Shown here piece by piece: positions 1-10,088 of a stretch of 64,000 bases of DNA. The DNA is from Calothrix sp. 336/3. GTDB taxonomy: Bacteria > Cyanobacteriota > Cyanobacteriia > Cyanobacteriales > Nostocaceae. The translations under genes and the position numbers were made by a program. The stretch covers positions 3,512,700 to 3,576,699 of the forward strand of contig NZ_CP011382.1 of NCBI RefSeq assembly GCF_000734895.2, in the 5' to 3' direction. The notes beneath the pieces are model-generated. The model made no database searches. It was not told the DNA's origin and saw nothing but the letters and a program-made list of their open reading frames with translations. The first letter of the stretch is position 1. The number at the start of each line of letters is the position of its first letter.

Positions 1-63
1 TTGATGAATTTTTCCCTTTACTTGCTCTATCCAATGAGCTAATTTATCGATTAATTCTGACAT
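1..63 (-). CDS. Partial CDS, N-terminal 21 residues of an unknown protein
   Basis: A minus-strand reading frame starts with ATG at 63-61 and runs open off the left edge of the window. It encodes MSELIDKLAHWIEQVKGKIH plus one more residue, an amphipathic charged segment. No clear Shine-Dalgarno sequence precedes it. The 320-bp gap to the next plus-strand gene fits a divergent pair. The family cannot be named from 21 residues, and the frame could be chance; the adjoining sequence would decide. Confidence 0.4.
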   Translation of the reverse strand, partial: MSELIDKLAHWIEQVKGKIHQ

Positions 64-384
64 TGCGAGTTATACCATTTCTCGAAATTCCGGCTACAGA
101 TAATTCTCCCCCTGCTCCCTGCTGTCTATGTGTAGCTTTATTTTGGAGATATTATCTTTGTCATGGTATTTGATTGACTGTGCGATAAGAGGAGTTGCTA
201 TGCGATCGCTCAATAATTTGTTTGTACTATAAAAGTTTAGAGATGACAAATAAAAATTGCTAGTCTATGGAGCGATCGCTACGATTTTACTACTAGTATA
301 TTTTTATGCTATGCATTTTTAAGTATTCTTCTTTCAGATGAGATAATTAAGTTAAGAAATTTTCTTGTATGAAATAGAAACATC
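64..384. other. Intergenic region between the partial left-edge gene and the DegT-like gene
   Basis: AT-rich sequence with HIP1 octamers near 203 and 270. It presumably holds divergent promoters for the two flanking genes. I see no convincing promoter box, RNA gene or hairpin. Confidence 0.4.
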
Positions 385-1611
385 ATGATTTATAGTCAAC
401 ATAATTTATATGTATATCCGCGACTCAAGTTAGATATTAGGCTCAGGGATTTATGGAGAGCTTTGCTATCTTTTGTATTTCCTTTAAATATGAATAAAAC
501 TATTAATAATATTCAGAAATTTTGGCATACAGAGAAAGATATTATTCCCACATTATCCGTCCGAACTGCTTTTGACTTACTTTTACAATCATTACAATTA
601 CCTCCTGGCTCCGAAGTGTTGATGAGTGCCATTAATATTGCCGACATGGTGGAAATAGTGGAAAGGCATCAACTAGTACCAGTACCTGTAGATATTGATT
701 TATTAACCTGTGAACCATCAATACCATTATTAGAAAAACTCGTCTCCCAAAAAACAAAAATTTTACTCATTGCTCACATTTTTGGAACTATCATTGACCT
801 CAATCCCTACGTAGATTTTTGTCGCCAAAAAAATTTAATTTTGATTGAAGATTGTGCCCAGGGATTTGCCGGAAATCGCTACTATGGACATTGGGAAGCT
901 GACGTGAGTTTTTTTAGTTTTGGTCCTATCAAGTCTTGCACAGCCTTAGGTGGAGCCATCACACTCTTAAAAGATAAAAATTTATCAATTCAGATGCAAG
1001 AGATAGAAGCTACCTATCCCCAGAAAAGTGAAACTTGGTTTTTTATCCGAATTCTCAAATTTATGAGTTTAAAAATTCTGTCTTTCCCCTGGATTTACTG
1101 CCAGCTACTGAGTTTATTAAAACTCTGTGGTCAGGATTTAGATTCTACCATTGTCGCAATGACTAGAGGCTTTGCTCAAGGAGATTTATTCATCAAAATT
1201 CGCCATCGTCCACCGCAACATTTATTATGGTTACTATCCGATAGATTGAGTCAATGCGGAGAATTTTTGCAACGTCAAAAAACTGGAGAAAACTTTCAAA
1301 AAATCTTGCCAAAAAATATTTTAGTTCCTGGAGTTAAAGCCAGCCTTCATTCTTTTTGGTTATTCCCCATTATTGTAAATCATCCCCATCGGGTTTTACA
1401 GTACCTGCGAACTCATAATTTTGATGCTAGCCGGGGAAGTACAAGTTTAATTGTCAAAGAGTCCCATGATCAGCAAAATCATCTTGCACCAGAAAATGCC
1501 AAGTATTTGATGCAGCAGATTCTCTTTTTACCTGTGTATCCTGATGTGCCTGTAGCAGAATTAACAAGGCTGAGTCAGTGTTTAAGAGATATAATAGAAA
1601 ACCCTAATTAA
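385..1611 (+). CDS. DegT/DnrJ/EryC1/StrS-family PLP-dependent aminotransferase-like protein
   Basis: 408 aa with the fold-type I layout of sugar aminotransferases (DegT/DnrJ/EryC1/StrS). Visible motifs are HIFG (131-134), the PLP-ring Asp in IEDCAQ (D156), and the Schiff-base lysine in SFFSFGPIKS (K183) followed by a Gly-Gly pair. Family members transfer an amino group to keto-sugar nucleotides or act as related dehydratases. The substrate here cannot be read from sequence, and no sugar-nucleotide or glycan genes flank it. The C-terminal half (from about residue 210) diverges from canonical members and contains a hydrophobic stretch near 220-250. The start ATG at 385 has only a weak upstream purine stretch. 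It stands alone before the kinase gene, 168 bp upstream. Confidence 0.75.
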   Translation: MIYSQHNLYVYPRLKLDIRLRDLWRALLSFVFPLNMNKTINNIQKFWHTEKDIIPTLSVRTAFDLLLQSLQLPPGSEVLMSAINIADMVEIVERHQLVPVPVDIDLLTCEPSIPLLEKLVSQKTKILLIAHIFGTIIDLNPYVDFCRQKNLILIEDCAQGFAGNRYYGHWEADVSFFSFGPIKSCTALGGAITLLKDKNLSIQMQEIEATYPQKSETWFFIRILKFMSLKILSFPWIYCQLLSLLKLCGQDLDSTIVAMTRGFAQGDLFIKIRHRPPQHLLWLLSDRLSQCGEFLQRQKTGENFQKILPKNILVPGVKASLHSFWLFPIIVNHPHRVLQYLRTHNFDASRGSTSLIVKESHDQQNHLAPENAKYLMQQILFLPVYPDVPVAELTRLSQCLRDIIENPN

Positions 1612-1779
1612 TCCTGACTGGGATGGAGAATCAAAGAAAATTTCTTTATCATAAACCATGGCAATGACATGTAATTGCCTGGAGGGAATTTTGAAACAGA
1701 TGTGGGGCGATCGCTGTCGTCTCATTTACAATCTATAAAAGTGAGTTGGCTCAAACCCTAATTTCCAAGTGCAAAATCT

Positions 1780-3354
1780 ATGCTAATCGGTACAACATTG
1801 CAGGGTGGAAAATACACCTTAGACCAAGAAATCGGTCGAGGTGGCTTTGGTATTACGTTCAAAGCTACACACCATTTCCTTAAGCAAGTGGTGGTAATTA
1901 AAACCCTGAATGAGAAATTGCGACAGCACCCAGATTTTCCCAAGTTTGAGCGTCAATTTCAAGACGAAGCCAGACGTTTAGCGACTTGTATCCATCCCAA
2001 TATTGTCCGTATCAGTGATTTTTTCCTGGAAGACAAATTACCCTACATGGTGATGGAATATATTCCCGGTGAGACTTTAGGGGAATCCTACGTCCTACCC
2101 AGTGTCCCGTTGCCAGAAGTCACAGCCATCCACTATATTCGCCAAATTGCTGCCGCCCTGCAAGTTGTGCATCAAAATGGTTTGCTCCATCGGGACGTCA
2201 AGCCAGATAACATTATTCTGCGCCAAGGTACTCAGGAAGTTGTGCTGATAGATTTTGGCATTGCCAGAGAGTATAACGGTGGAGTGCGGCAAACTCACAC
2301 AGGGATGGTTTCCGAAGGATATTCCCCCGTAGAGCAGTACCTATCCCAAGCACCGCGATCGCCAGCAACGGATGTTTATGGTTTAGCTGCCACCCTTTAC
2401 GCACTGCTGACTGGACAAGTTCCCATGCCAGCTTTACTGCGCGATCGCCAACAAATGCCATCACCCCGCGAACTGCAACCCCACATCACTGCTGCGGCAA
2501 ATCAAGCTGTAATGAGAGGTATGGCAATTGAGGCAAAATTCCGTCCATCCACCGTCGGGGAATGGTTAAAGTTATTGCCAGAGGTGGGGGTGACACCTAT
2601 GTTACGAGTCGTACCAACCCATACCGTTGCCACAATTGATTTATCTGCCCAGCAAGCCGCAGAACAGATTTACCAGCAGCAAGGAGGAGTCAATGCACCA
2701 GTTAAGCAAGGGCGATCGCCTGCCAATTCTTCTGGTTTTTTCCGGCATCCTAAACTGATGATTGGTGCAGGTGTGGCGATGTTGGCTGCCACTGCTGGCT
2801 TTACTGTTGCTAGTATGATCACCAAAAAACCTGCTGTTTCTAATACCACTGAACAACAGAATACAACCCAACCTACCGCCGATTTTCCCCCCTCTGTGCA
2901 TAGCGTGCCAACTCAAACTGCAACACCAGCCAACGCAGAAACTGCGGCAAATACAAGTACTATTCCCCGGCGCAAACGTTCTCGTCGTAATCGCGAGGAA
3001 ATACCGACTCAAAGAGATATAAATAATACTAGAAAAGATAATATCGGAACAGGCAGCGATCGCCTCAATCCAGATAATTCAGATACAAATAACTCGACAC
3101 CAAAAGCCACAAGCTCGCCAAGTTTGGTGCAAAAGCTAAAAATCATTAAAAAACAACGAGAAGCTGGTATAACTACTCCAAGTAATAATTCCACCCCATC
3201 GCCAGCTAACTCTGTGGTGATTCCTAGCACCGATAATCAGAAACCAGATAGCTCTTCTGTAGTCGTTCCCACCAAGGAAGTACCTACCTCCGAACCTGAG
3301 AATAAATCCCAACCCCTACCAGTTAAGGAAACAGTGGAAGAGAATCAAGAATAG
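1780..3354 (+). CDS. Hanks-type serine/threonine protein kinase with one membrane segment
   Basis: 524 aa. The kinase domain (about 12-265) is complete: glycine loop IGRGGFG (18-24), VAIK-type lysine K41, HRDVKPDN (137-144, catalytic D139), DFG (158-160) and an SPVEQ activation-segment end (182-186, in place of APE). A single hydrophobic helix follows at about 326-346. The remaining 180 residues are Ser/Thr/Pro/Asn-rich with basic clusters and no recognisable sensor domain. The topology is therefore a cytoplasmic kinase joined by one transmembrane helix to a low-complexity tail, as in many cyanobacterial STKs. Substrates are unknown. It converges on the CpcS/CpeS-like gene, with only 49 bp of CATCACCC-rich sequence between them and no clear terminator. 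Confidence 0.9.
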   Translation: MLIGTTLQGGKYTLDQEIGRGGFGITFKATHHFLKQVVVIKTLNEKLRQHPDFPKFERQFQDEARRLATCIHPNIVRISDFFLEDKLPYMVMEYIPGETLGESYVLPSVPLPEVTAIHYIRQIAAALQVVHQNGLLHRDVKPDNIILRQGTQEVVLIDFGIAREYNGGVRQTHTGMVSEGYSPVEQYLSQAPRSPATDVYGLAATLYALLTGQVPMPALLRDRQQMPSPRELQPHITAAANQAVMRGMAIEAKFRPSTVGEWLKLLPEVGVTPMLRVVPTHTVATIDLSAQQAAEQIYQQQGGVNAPVKQGRSPANSSGFFRHPKLMIGAGVAMLAATAGFTVASMITKKPAVSNTTEQQNTTQPTADFPPSVHSVPTQTATPANAETAANTSTIPRRKRSRRNREEIPTQRDINNTRKDNIGTGSDRLNPDNSDTNNSTPKATSSPSLVQKLKIIKKQREAGITTPSNNSTPSPANSVVIPSTDNQKPDSSSVVVPTKEVPTSEPENKSQPLPVKETVEENQE

Positions 3355-3403
3355 GGTTAGGGAGAAGGGTTTTTGTTCACCATCACCCATCACCCACTAC
3401 CTA

Positions 3404-3943
3404 TTACCCAATCTTCTTTTCTAGATATTGCCCAATCATTAACTGTTCACCAGCGCGGGAAATGATAGTTTGACGGGTGCGATACTTGCTACCAATTAAC
3501 TTGAGTTCTTCTTCAAAGACAGAACCGTTGTATTCAGTTCGCAGACATAGAGTATCAGAGTTGGGCAAGTAGTATGTGGCAGTAATTGGTTTAGTCGTTG
3601 CAAAACCGCGATCGCGGTACAAAGTATTTCCTAAAGCCCCAAATAAGGTTACACCTTGGGATTCGTTTTTGCCCGTCTCAGTGTTGTCACTATTCCAGCT
3701 AACTTCCACACCAGTGGTTAAAATTTCTGTATCAGATAATTCATGCATTTTTGCCAGAGTCAGTAATTCCTCACATCCCTGATGCAGATAACGAATCCTC
3801 AAGTCACTGACTATCTCTTTAGTTTCATCCTTCAGAAGTGTGTAGTAGCGCCTTTCTGAGCGCCATTGACCAACGGATTTTTGAAAAAATTCTGCAATCA
3901 GAGATTCTTCCTGAACTTGTAGCAATTGTAAGGTTGATGTCAC
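3404..3943 (-). CDS. Phycobiliprotein chromophore lyase, CpcS/CpeS family
   Basis: 179 aa, the usual length of the CpcS/CpeS lyases that attach phycocyanobilin or related bilins to a conserved cysteine of phycobiliprotein subunits. The family pattern is visible: FFQKSVGQWRSERRYY near 19-34, the following VSDLRI stretch, and the terminal GQYLEKKI. The fold is a lipocalin-like beta barrel. The start is GTG at 3943, preceded by GAGGA about 9 nt upstream on the minus strand. No phycobiliprotein structural genes are nearby, so the target subunit cannot be assigned from context. Whether this is the universal Cys-84 lyase or a specialised paralogue needs a phylogeny. Confidence 0.88.
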   Translation of the reverse strand: MTSTLQLLQVQEESLIAEFFQKSVGQWRSERRYYTLLKDETKEIVSDLRIRYLHQGCEELLTLAKMHELSDTEILTTGVEVSWNSDNTETGKNESQGVTLFGALGNTLYRDRGFATTKPITATYYLPNSDTLCLRTEYNGSVFEEELKLIGSKYRTRQTIISRAGEQLMIGQYLEKKIG

Positions 3944-4613
3944 TGGTAGTTTTCCTCACTGGATATAGGCATTTCACTGGTTAATCCCTGAATTGGGGAT
4001 TTACAGCATCTTGGGATTTTGAGAGATAAATACACACTTCTATCTCAAATGCCATACTTGTTTACTTTTCTTAATTTAAACTAATTTTCTCTGAATGTGC
4101 TGATAAATTAGTTACATTTTTCTAGGGGGAGGAGTGAAAATAGCCGAAGAGTTATCCGAGTCCTTATACTCTCACTGTATCTTGGTCTGAGGGTATTGAT
4201 AATTTGTTCATCCCTGGGTTGGAGATTTCAAGGATACTGCATCGTTTTATCTTTTCTCTTTGACTGAGAGCTATAGTAAATTTACTACTTCCATTGCATA
4301 AATCTCAGTCCTTAGAGATATTACATTAAGTTGAATAGGCGATATTTTATACTTATATTGACTATGAAGTTAAGTAAAATTTATTGCTGATGAATTAAGA
4401 GTCTCTGAAGAGTCTAAATTTCCCATCTTTGACTGTGAAATCAATCCAGAATCTCTATGCAAATCTTTTGGTGAAGTTGAACCGATAAATCCTAGCTAAA
4501 CTAAATGCTTGTCATCAAAGTTAATTCCCAAAAGCTTTTACGAGAAAATTTCTGTATTTTCATTTAAGATTCAGAACAGGGGATGCTGCCGAAAATCACT
4601 AGGAGCAAAGTCA
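3944..4613. other. Intergenic region upstream of the RND efflux genes
   Basis: 670 bp between the divergent CpcS/CpeS and efflux genes. Around 4125-4290 it is less AT-rich and contains short GGGAGGAG, CCGAAGAG and CCTGGG blocks suggestive of an untranslated leader. I do not recognise a riboswitch. A good Shine-Dalgarno AGGAG (4601-4605) lies 8 nt before the ATG at 4614. Confidence 0.4.
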
Positions 4614-5966
4614 ATGATTGGGGATGGAATACAAGCGAAAATATCACTTAAGTCTGTTTTTTTCTCGATAATTTTGACAAAGCTCAATCTATCTATGGCT
4701 TGGCTAGTAATTTTGGGTATAGGTATAGTTTTATCTAGTTGTGGTGGAACATCCCAAGACAAAGCGACAGCACGGCAAGAACAAGGAGATAGAACGACTG
4801 CTGTGGATGTGGCAGTAGCACGTAAAGCAATTTTACAACAGTCACTGAAATATACAGGAACCACTGCACCCTTTCGTATCGTGTCTTTGCGATCGCAAGT
4901 CGAAGGGCAGCTTTTAGCCTTAAATGTAGATGTCGGCGACAACCTCAAGCAAGGACAAGTTGTGGGACAGGTAGATGATGCACTGTTAAAAACATCACTA
5001 AATCAAGCGGAGGCAGAATTGGCAGCCCTGAAGTCAGAGGTAGCAAGGGCAACAAATCAAGTCAGTAATGCCCGTACTCAATTTGAGCGATCGCGCTTGG
5101 AATTATTACAAAATCGTGCAGATGCCGACAGACTCACAAAGCTCTATAAACAAGGGGCGATCGCCCAACAAATGGCAGAGCAGGCAAGAACGAAAGCTAG
5201 TACATCTATACAAGCATTACGAGCAGCTGTAGAACAGGTACGTACAGAACAACAAGCAGTTGCTGCTGCTAAGGGTAGGGTGATTGCCCAAGCTGCGGTG
5301 GTAGATGAAGCCAGGGAAAGAAAATCCTATGCTCGTCTCACTTCTCCGATTAATGGTGTTGTTTTAGAAAAAATTACAGAGCCAGGTAATTTACTCCGCC
5401 CAGGAAATGAAATATTCAAAATAGGTGACTTCAGTCGTGTCAAGGTAGTAGTCGAAGTTTCTGAGCTTGAACTCAGTAATATTACCCAAGGACAATCGGT
5501 GCAAGTGCTTCTCGATGCTTTCCCCGACAAAAAATATATCGGTACTGTAACTAGAATTTCTCCTGCCGCAGACTCGACTTCTCGACTTATCCCTGTGGAA
5601 ATTGTCATACCAAATATTGACGGTAAAATTGGTAGCGGTTTACTGACTCGTGTGAATTTTCAAAGTAGCCAAACCGAGCAGGTAGTAATTCCAGAGTTAG
5701 CCCTGCAACAAGCAGAAGAAGAAAGAAAACCGGGAAATAATCCGGGAGATAACCCTACCACTACCCAGGGCAAAGTTTTCGTAGTCACCGAAGGTACAGA
5801 AAAACCCCAAGTTACACAAAGAATAGTCAAGTTAGGCGATCGCGCTGATAGCAAAGTCACTGTTCTTTCTGGGTTAGAAGCGGGGGAGAAATATGTGGTA
5901 CGCAGTGGCAAACCCCTCAAGGATGGGGATACTGTTCGCCTATCTATACTTTCGGAAAGCAAGTGA
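4614..5966 (+). CDS. RND efflux periplasmic adaptor (membrane fusion protein), lipoprotein
   Basis: 450 aa from the ATG at 4614, chosen because AGGAG sits 8 nt upstream; an open frame continues to a TTG at 4509. The N-terminus has a hydrophobic helix ending in a lipobox, VLSSC (Cys43), so the mature protein is probably lipid-anchored. Next come a biotinyl-lipoyl-like half motif (VEGQLLALNVDVGD and GQVVGQVDD), a long Ala/Gln/Glu coiled-coil hairpin, the second lipoyl half, and beta-barrel and membrane-proximal domains. This is the HlyD/AcrA-type adaptor that bridges an RND pump to an outer-membrane channel. The pump gene follows 137 bp downstream. No TolC-like gene is present. Substrate unknown. 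Confidence 0.9.
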   Translation: MIGDGIQAKISLKSVFFSIILTKLNLSMAWLVILGIGIVLSSCGGTSQDKATARQEQGDRTTAVDVAVARKAILQQSLKYTGTTAPFRIVSLRSQVEGQLLALNVDVGDNLKQGQVVGQVDDALLKTSLNQAEAELAALKSEVARATNQVSNARTQFERSRLELLQNRADADRLTKLYKQGAIAQQMAEQARTKASTSIQALRAAVEQVRTEQQAVAAAKGRVIAQAAVVDEARERKSYARLTSPINGVVLEKITEPGNLLRPGNEIFKIGDFSRVKVVVEVSELELSNITQGQSVQVLLDAFPDKKYIGTVTRISPAADSTSRLIPVEIVIPNIDGKIGSGLLTRVNFQSSQTEQVVIPELALQQAEEERKPGNNPGDNPTTTQGKVFVVTEGTEKPQVTQRIVKLGDRADSKVTVLSGLEAGEKYVVRSGKPLKDGDTVRLSILSESK

Positions 5967-6103
5967 ATTCTTTGACGCTCAAAATCAATAGTAGTAATTT
6001 TGTTCTATTTTTTGCTTCCAGGCTGCTATTTTGACTGAGAGCGAAGTTATTTAACTAAATAAATTATTGCTTGCCTAACCTTCCCCTATTCCCTTGCCTA
6101 ATT

Positions 6104-9100
6104 ATGAACAACGGCTTTAGTCTCAGTACCCTATCTATTCGTCAGCATATTGGCACCTTGGTATTAACGGTGGCAGTAATTGTTATGGGAGTATTTTTTA
6201 TTAATCAACTCCCTGTCGATTTACTACCATCGATTACCTATCCGCGTATTGGTGTGCGAGTGCAAGCTCCCGGAGTCTCTCCCGAAGTGGCAATAGATGA
6301 AATTACCAAACCTCTGGAAGAAGTCTTCTCCGCCACGGAAGGAGTTGTGCAGGTATATTCTCAAACCAGGGAAGGACAAATCAGTCTCGATTTATTTTTC
6401 CAACCCGGTGGTAATATTGACCAAGCTTTAAACGATGCCACGGCTGCCTTTAATCGTGCAAGAAACCAGCTACCGGATACTATTGAGGAGCCACGATTAT
6501 TTAAATTTGACCCTTCGCAACAGCCAGTGTACGAAATGGCACTAACTTCTCCCAAACTACGAGGAGTAGATTTACGGATATTTGCTGAGGAAGAATTAGC
6601 AAGGGAGTTAGGAGTTGTTCCTGGGGTAGCAGGGGTTGATGTTTCTGGGGCGGTAAATGAGGAAATTCGCGTCAACATCGACTTGAATCGTTTACAAGCT
6701 CTGGGGGTGGGGTTAACAAATGTTCTGGATGAGCTAGAGAATCGCAACCAGGATATTTCTGGGGGACGAATTTTGGGCAGTAATTCCGAACCTCTTACCC
6801 GTACCGTGGGTAGGTTTAAGAGTGCGGAGGAAATTAATAATCTTTCCTTTGCCACAACTGGGAGTACCTCTACTACCTCAAACAGTCAGACGGGTGATAA
6901 CTTTTCTCCTAACCTTACCCTAGGGAAGCGTCGGGTTTACCTACGGGATTTTGCACAAGTCATTGATGGTACAGAAAAGCAACGGGTATTTGTCTTGTTG
7001 AATGGCAAGGAAGCAGTCAAAGTTAGCATTCAAAAGCAACCAGACGCGAATACGATTACCGTGGTGGAGGGAGTCAAAAAACGCATTCAGGAATTGCGAC
7101 AATCTGGGTTGATTGCTGAGGAAGTTGTGCTGATTCCTACCCTCGATGAGTCACGGTTTATTCAGAATTCTATTAGTAATGTCACCAGCTCCGGTTTAAT
7201 TGGTTCCCTCTTAGCAGCGATCGCGGTTTTCCTCTTCCTGGGTTCCCTACGACAAACATTTATCATTGTGCTTGCCATACCCCTAGCTACCCTAGCGGCA
7301 ATTATCCTCATGGGGTTATTTGGTTTATCTCTGAATGTTTTTAGTTTAGGTGGCTTGGCTTTAGGGGTAGGTATCGTAGTTGATAACTCCATCGTCATGC
7401 TAGAAAATATTGCCGACGGAATCAAGGAAGGGAAAGCTGAAGAGGAGAGGGAAAAAGAGGTAGGGAGAGAATCCTATTTAACATTGGTGAAATCATCATC
7501 TGTTTCCAGTGGAGCCAAAATTCTCCGGCAAGCAGAAAAAAGTAGTCAGGAGGTGGAATCTGCTTTAGTCGCTTCCACTAGTACTAACCTGGTGGCGGTG
7601 TTACCCTTTTTGCTGATTGGGGGGTTTATTTCCCTGCTATTTAATGAGTTAATTCTCACTATCAGCTTTGCCGTTGCTGCTTCGATTTTGATTGCCGTGA
7701 CGGTGGTACCGATGTTAACTTCCCGGATGTTGGCATGGCAAGTATCTAGTGGTGTAGAAAACTTTTGGTTGCTACGAGGATTTAATCAGCGCTTTGATGC
7801 TGCCACGGGAGGCTATAAAAGATTCTTAGCCTGGGTGTTAAGGTGGAGAATCTGGGTAGTGGCGATCGCTGTTTCTCTCCTCGGTGGGATGAGTCTTATC
7901 CTTTCTCCCCAAATTCCCCAGGAAATTCTGCCCCGCATCAACACTGGGCAAGCCAATTTAATTGCTCTGTTTCCTCCTGGTACACCCCTGGAAACAAACA
8001 AAAAAGTTATGACTGCGGTGGATCGAATTATTGCTCAACAGCCAGAAACAGAATATAGTTTCTCGACAATTGGCGGTTTCCTCTTTGGTAGCAACACTAT
8101 CAGTAACCCCCTACGGAGTTCTGCAAATATCACCCTCAAACCAGGTACAAATGTCAGCGACTATGTAGAGCGTGTTACCCAGGAATTAAACAAGCTCAAT
8201 TTAGCAGGTATCCGTTTACGCCTTTCCCCTGGGCAGGTGCGAGGGTTAATTCTCAATAATTCTCCCGTACGAGGGGCAGAAATTGATGTCATGCTCCAAG
8301 GTAGTGATACTCAAAGTTTACAACGGGCAGGGAGGCAGGTATTAGCAGCTTTAGAAGAAAAAGTTACCGCCGCGAGATTTCGCCCCGATGCTGATGCCAG
8401 ACAACCAGAAATTCAAATTCGCCCCGACTGGGAAAGGCTTTCCAAGCTGAATTTAACAACTAAAGATATTGGTGAAACGGTACAAACTGCCATTGAAGGT
8501 AGTGTTCCCACCCAGCTACAACGAGGCAACCGCTTGGTTGATGTGCGAGTACAGTTAGATGAAAAATCAATTCAAAATGCTTCCCAGTTGGCAAGATTAC
8601 CCCTATTTGTCACTGACAATCGTCAGGTACGTCTCAGTGATGTTGCTAGTATCATTGAAGACCAAGCCCCTGGAGAAATTCAGCGTATCAATCAGCGCCA
8701 GGTATTTATTATTGCTGGAAATTTAGCTGAGAATGGCAGTTTAAGCCAAGCTTTGCAGCAAGTTGAACAGGCGATCGCCCAGGTGAAATTACCTGCTGGT
8801 GTTTCCCTGATTCCTAGCTCTGCCCAAGAATCTAACCGTCAGTTGCAAGATGCCCTGTGGTTGTTGGGAAGTTTAGCCAGCTTTCTTGTCTTTGTTGTCA
8901 TGGCGGTGCAATATAACTCCCTAGTTGACCCACTGGTAATTATGTTTACTATTCCCCTTGCCCTAGCTGGGGGTATTTTCGGGCTTTTCGTTACCAGAAC
9001 TGCCATTGGGGCAACAGTTATTGTCGGTGCGGTACTTTTGGTAGGTATCGTTGTTAACAACGCCATTATTATGGTGGAGCTAGCCAATCAAATTCGTGAG

Positions 9101-9373
9101 CGGGAAAGGTGCGATCGCCGTACTGCCATAATTCAAGCAGCACCCCAACGTCTGCGCCCCATACTGATGACAACAATTACTACAGTTCTCGGTATGTTTC
9201 CCCTTGCTCTTGGTATCGGTGAAGGTTCAGAATTTCTCCAACCCCTAGGTATTGTCGTATTTTCCGGACTTTCCCTGGCTACCTTACTGACACTCTTCAT
9301 TATTCCCTGTTTCTACGTTTTGCTCCATGATTTGTTTGCCGGGAAATTTATGAAAAGATTCTGGAAGGGGTAA
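6104..9373 (+). CDS. RND-family efflux transporter permease (AcrB/HAE1 type)
   Basis: 1089 aa from the ATG at 6104 (MNNGFSLSTLSIRQHIG), chosen over an upstream TTG because inner-membrane RND pumps begin with this short amphipathic lead. The classic duplicated layout is present: TM1, porter domain 1, TM2-6, TM7, porter domain 2, TM8-12. The TM4 motif GIVVDNSIVMLEN carries a single proton-relay Asp, where AcrB has DD. The C-terminal half has the matching GIVVNNAIIMVEL. Residues about 439-485 contain a charged, low-complexity Glu/Lys/Ser-rich segment, roughly 20 residues longer than normal, in the cytoplasmic loop after TM4. It pairs with the upstream adaptor. Drug, metal and lipid substrates cannot be distinguished from sequence. 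Confidence 0.92.
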   Translation: MNNGFSLSTLSIRQHIGTLVLTVAVIVMGVFFINQLPVDLLPSITYPRIGVRVQAPGVSPEVAIDEITKPLEEVFSATEGVVQVYSQTREGQISLDLFFQPGGNIDQALNDATAAFNRARNQLPDTIEEPRLFKFDPSQQPVYEMALTSPKLRGVDLRIFAEEELARELGVVPGVAGVDVSGAVNEEIRVNIDLNRLQALGVGLTNVLDELENRNQDISGGRILGSNSEPLTRTVGRFKSAEEINNLSFATTGSTSTTSNSQTGDNFSPNLTLGKRRVYLRDFAQVIDGTEKQRVFVLLNGKEAVKVSIQKQPDANTITVVEGVKKRIQELRQSGLIAEEVVLIPTLDESRFIQNSISNVTSSGLIGSLLAAIAVFLFLGSLRQTFIIVLAIPLATLAAIILMGLFGLSLNVFSLGGLALGVGIVVDNSIVMLENIADGIKEGKAEEEREKEVGRESYLTLVKSSSVSSGAKILRQAEKSSQEVESALVASTSTNLVAVLPFLLIGGFISLLFNELILTISFAVAASILIAVTVVPMLTSRMLAWQVSSGVENFWLLRGFNQRFDAATGGYKRFLAWVLRWRIWVVAIAVSLLGGMSLILSPQIPQEILPRINTGQANLIALFPPGTPLETNKKVMTAVDRIIAQQPETEYSFSTIGGFLFGSNTISNPLRSSANITLKPGTNVSDYVERVTQELNKLNLAGIRLRLSPGQVRGLILNNSPVRGAEIDVMLQGSDTQSLQRAGRQVLAALEEKVTAARFRPDADARQPEIQIRPDWERLSKLNLTTKDIGETVQTAIEGSVPTQLQRGNRLVDVRVQLDEKSIQNASQLARLPLFVTDNRQVRLSDVASIIEDQAPGEIQRINQRQVFIIAGNLAENGSLSQALQQVEQAIAQVKLPAGVSLIPSSAQESNRQLQDALWLLGSLASFLVFVVMAVQYNSLVDPLVIMFTIPLALAGGIFGLFVTRTAIGATVIVGAVLLVGIVVNNAIIMVELANQIRERERCDRRTAIIQAAPQRLRPILMTTITTVLGMFPLALGIGEGSEFLQPLGIVVFSGLSLATLLTLFIIPCFYVLLHDLFAGKFMKRFWKG

Positions 9374-9617
9374 AGGTTAAGAGCATGATTTCCCCTTACC
9401 CTTACTTACCCTTAGTACTTAACCAAGATAAAATTGCTGCATAGGGAGTAATGAGTAGGCAGTATACGAAGATTCATTTAGTAGAAAAAGTATGCTTTGT
9501 GAACTACTAGCTTCTATTTAAAAGTCACTTCTGATGTGAATTGGAAACACCTCTCACCCCATAAGGGTTTCAAGGTTTAATTCACTACTCATTACTTACT
9601 ACTCATTACTCATCAGT

Positions 9618-10088
9618 CTAGTGTTGACACTTCCCTTTACCTGCACCTTGGTGATGTTCACCATGTTTGTGGGAGCAACTTTGTAAGTCTTGACTTTTCA
9701 GGGTGTTGCTAATTTCTTGCAGGGTGGAATCTTTAGATTGTAATCCGATCCAAGCATCTATTTTTTCCACATCAAAACCGACTTCTCGGCGATCGCCAAC
9801 TTCCATTAACGGACGACGAATTAACAAGGGATCTTGCAACATCATCACTAAAGCGGTTTGAGCATCCACCTGCTCAGGGTTAACTTCCCCCGATTGTACC
9901 TTAGGTGCGGCACGGTTAAACCACTCGACAATGGGGCGATCGCCAAAAAATGATTTTAATCTATCGATTGTCCAAGGTTCGGTGATAATACTAAAAGAGA
10001 CAACTTCATGACCCGCAGCAGTCAGTAAGGTTTTTTGTTTGGTATTGTTTTTGCAACCAGGTTTTTCATAAAAAATTACCCGCGCCAT
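9618..10088 (-). CDS. Nitrogenase-associated protein, ArsC/Spx-like thioredoxin fold with Cys/His tail
   Basis: 156 aa. The N-terminal ArsC-like fold shows the single active-site-type cysteine in EKPGCKNNTKQ (C12) and the partner motif LLIRRPLM (R91-R92). This matches the nitrogenase-associated protein family (NifO-like) more than true arsenate reductases. The C-terminus is a short, probably metal-binding tail with C138, H140, H142, H145, H146, C154 and H156. Its exact role is unsettled; in diazotrophs such proteins co-occur with nif genes. The start is supported by AGGAGA about 7 nt upstream on the minus strand. Its placement downstream of the cox2/fdxB/patB island supports a diazotrophy role. 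Confidence 0.8.
   Translation of the reverse strand: MARVIFYEKPGCKNNTKQKTLLTAAGHEVVSFSIITEPWTIDRLKSFFGDRPIVEWFNRAAPKVQSGEVNPEQVDAQTALVMMLQDPLLIRRPLMEVGDRREVGFDVEKIDAWIGLQSKDSTLQEISNTLKSQDLQSCSHKHGEHHQGAGKGKCQH

Noticed and set aside
4120..4300. Possible riboswitch in the efflux gene leader
   Set aside because: Some GC blocks but no recognisable consensus of any riboswitch class I know.
9618..10088. Annotation as an arsenate reductase
   Set aside because: The ArsC fold is shared, but the C-terminal metal tail and the diazotrophy neighbours fit the nitrogenase-associated family; no other ars gene is present.
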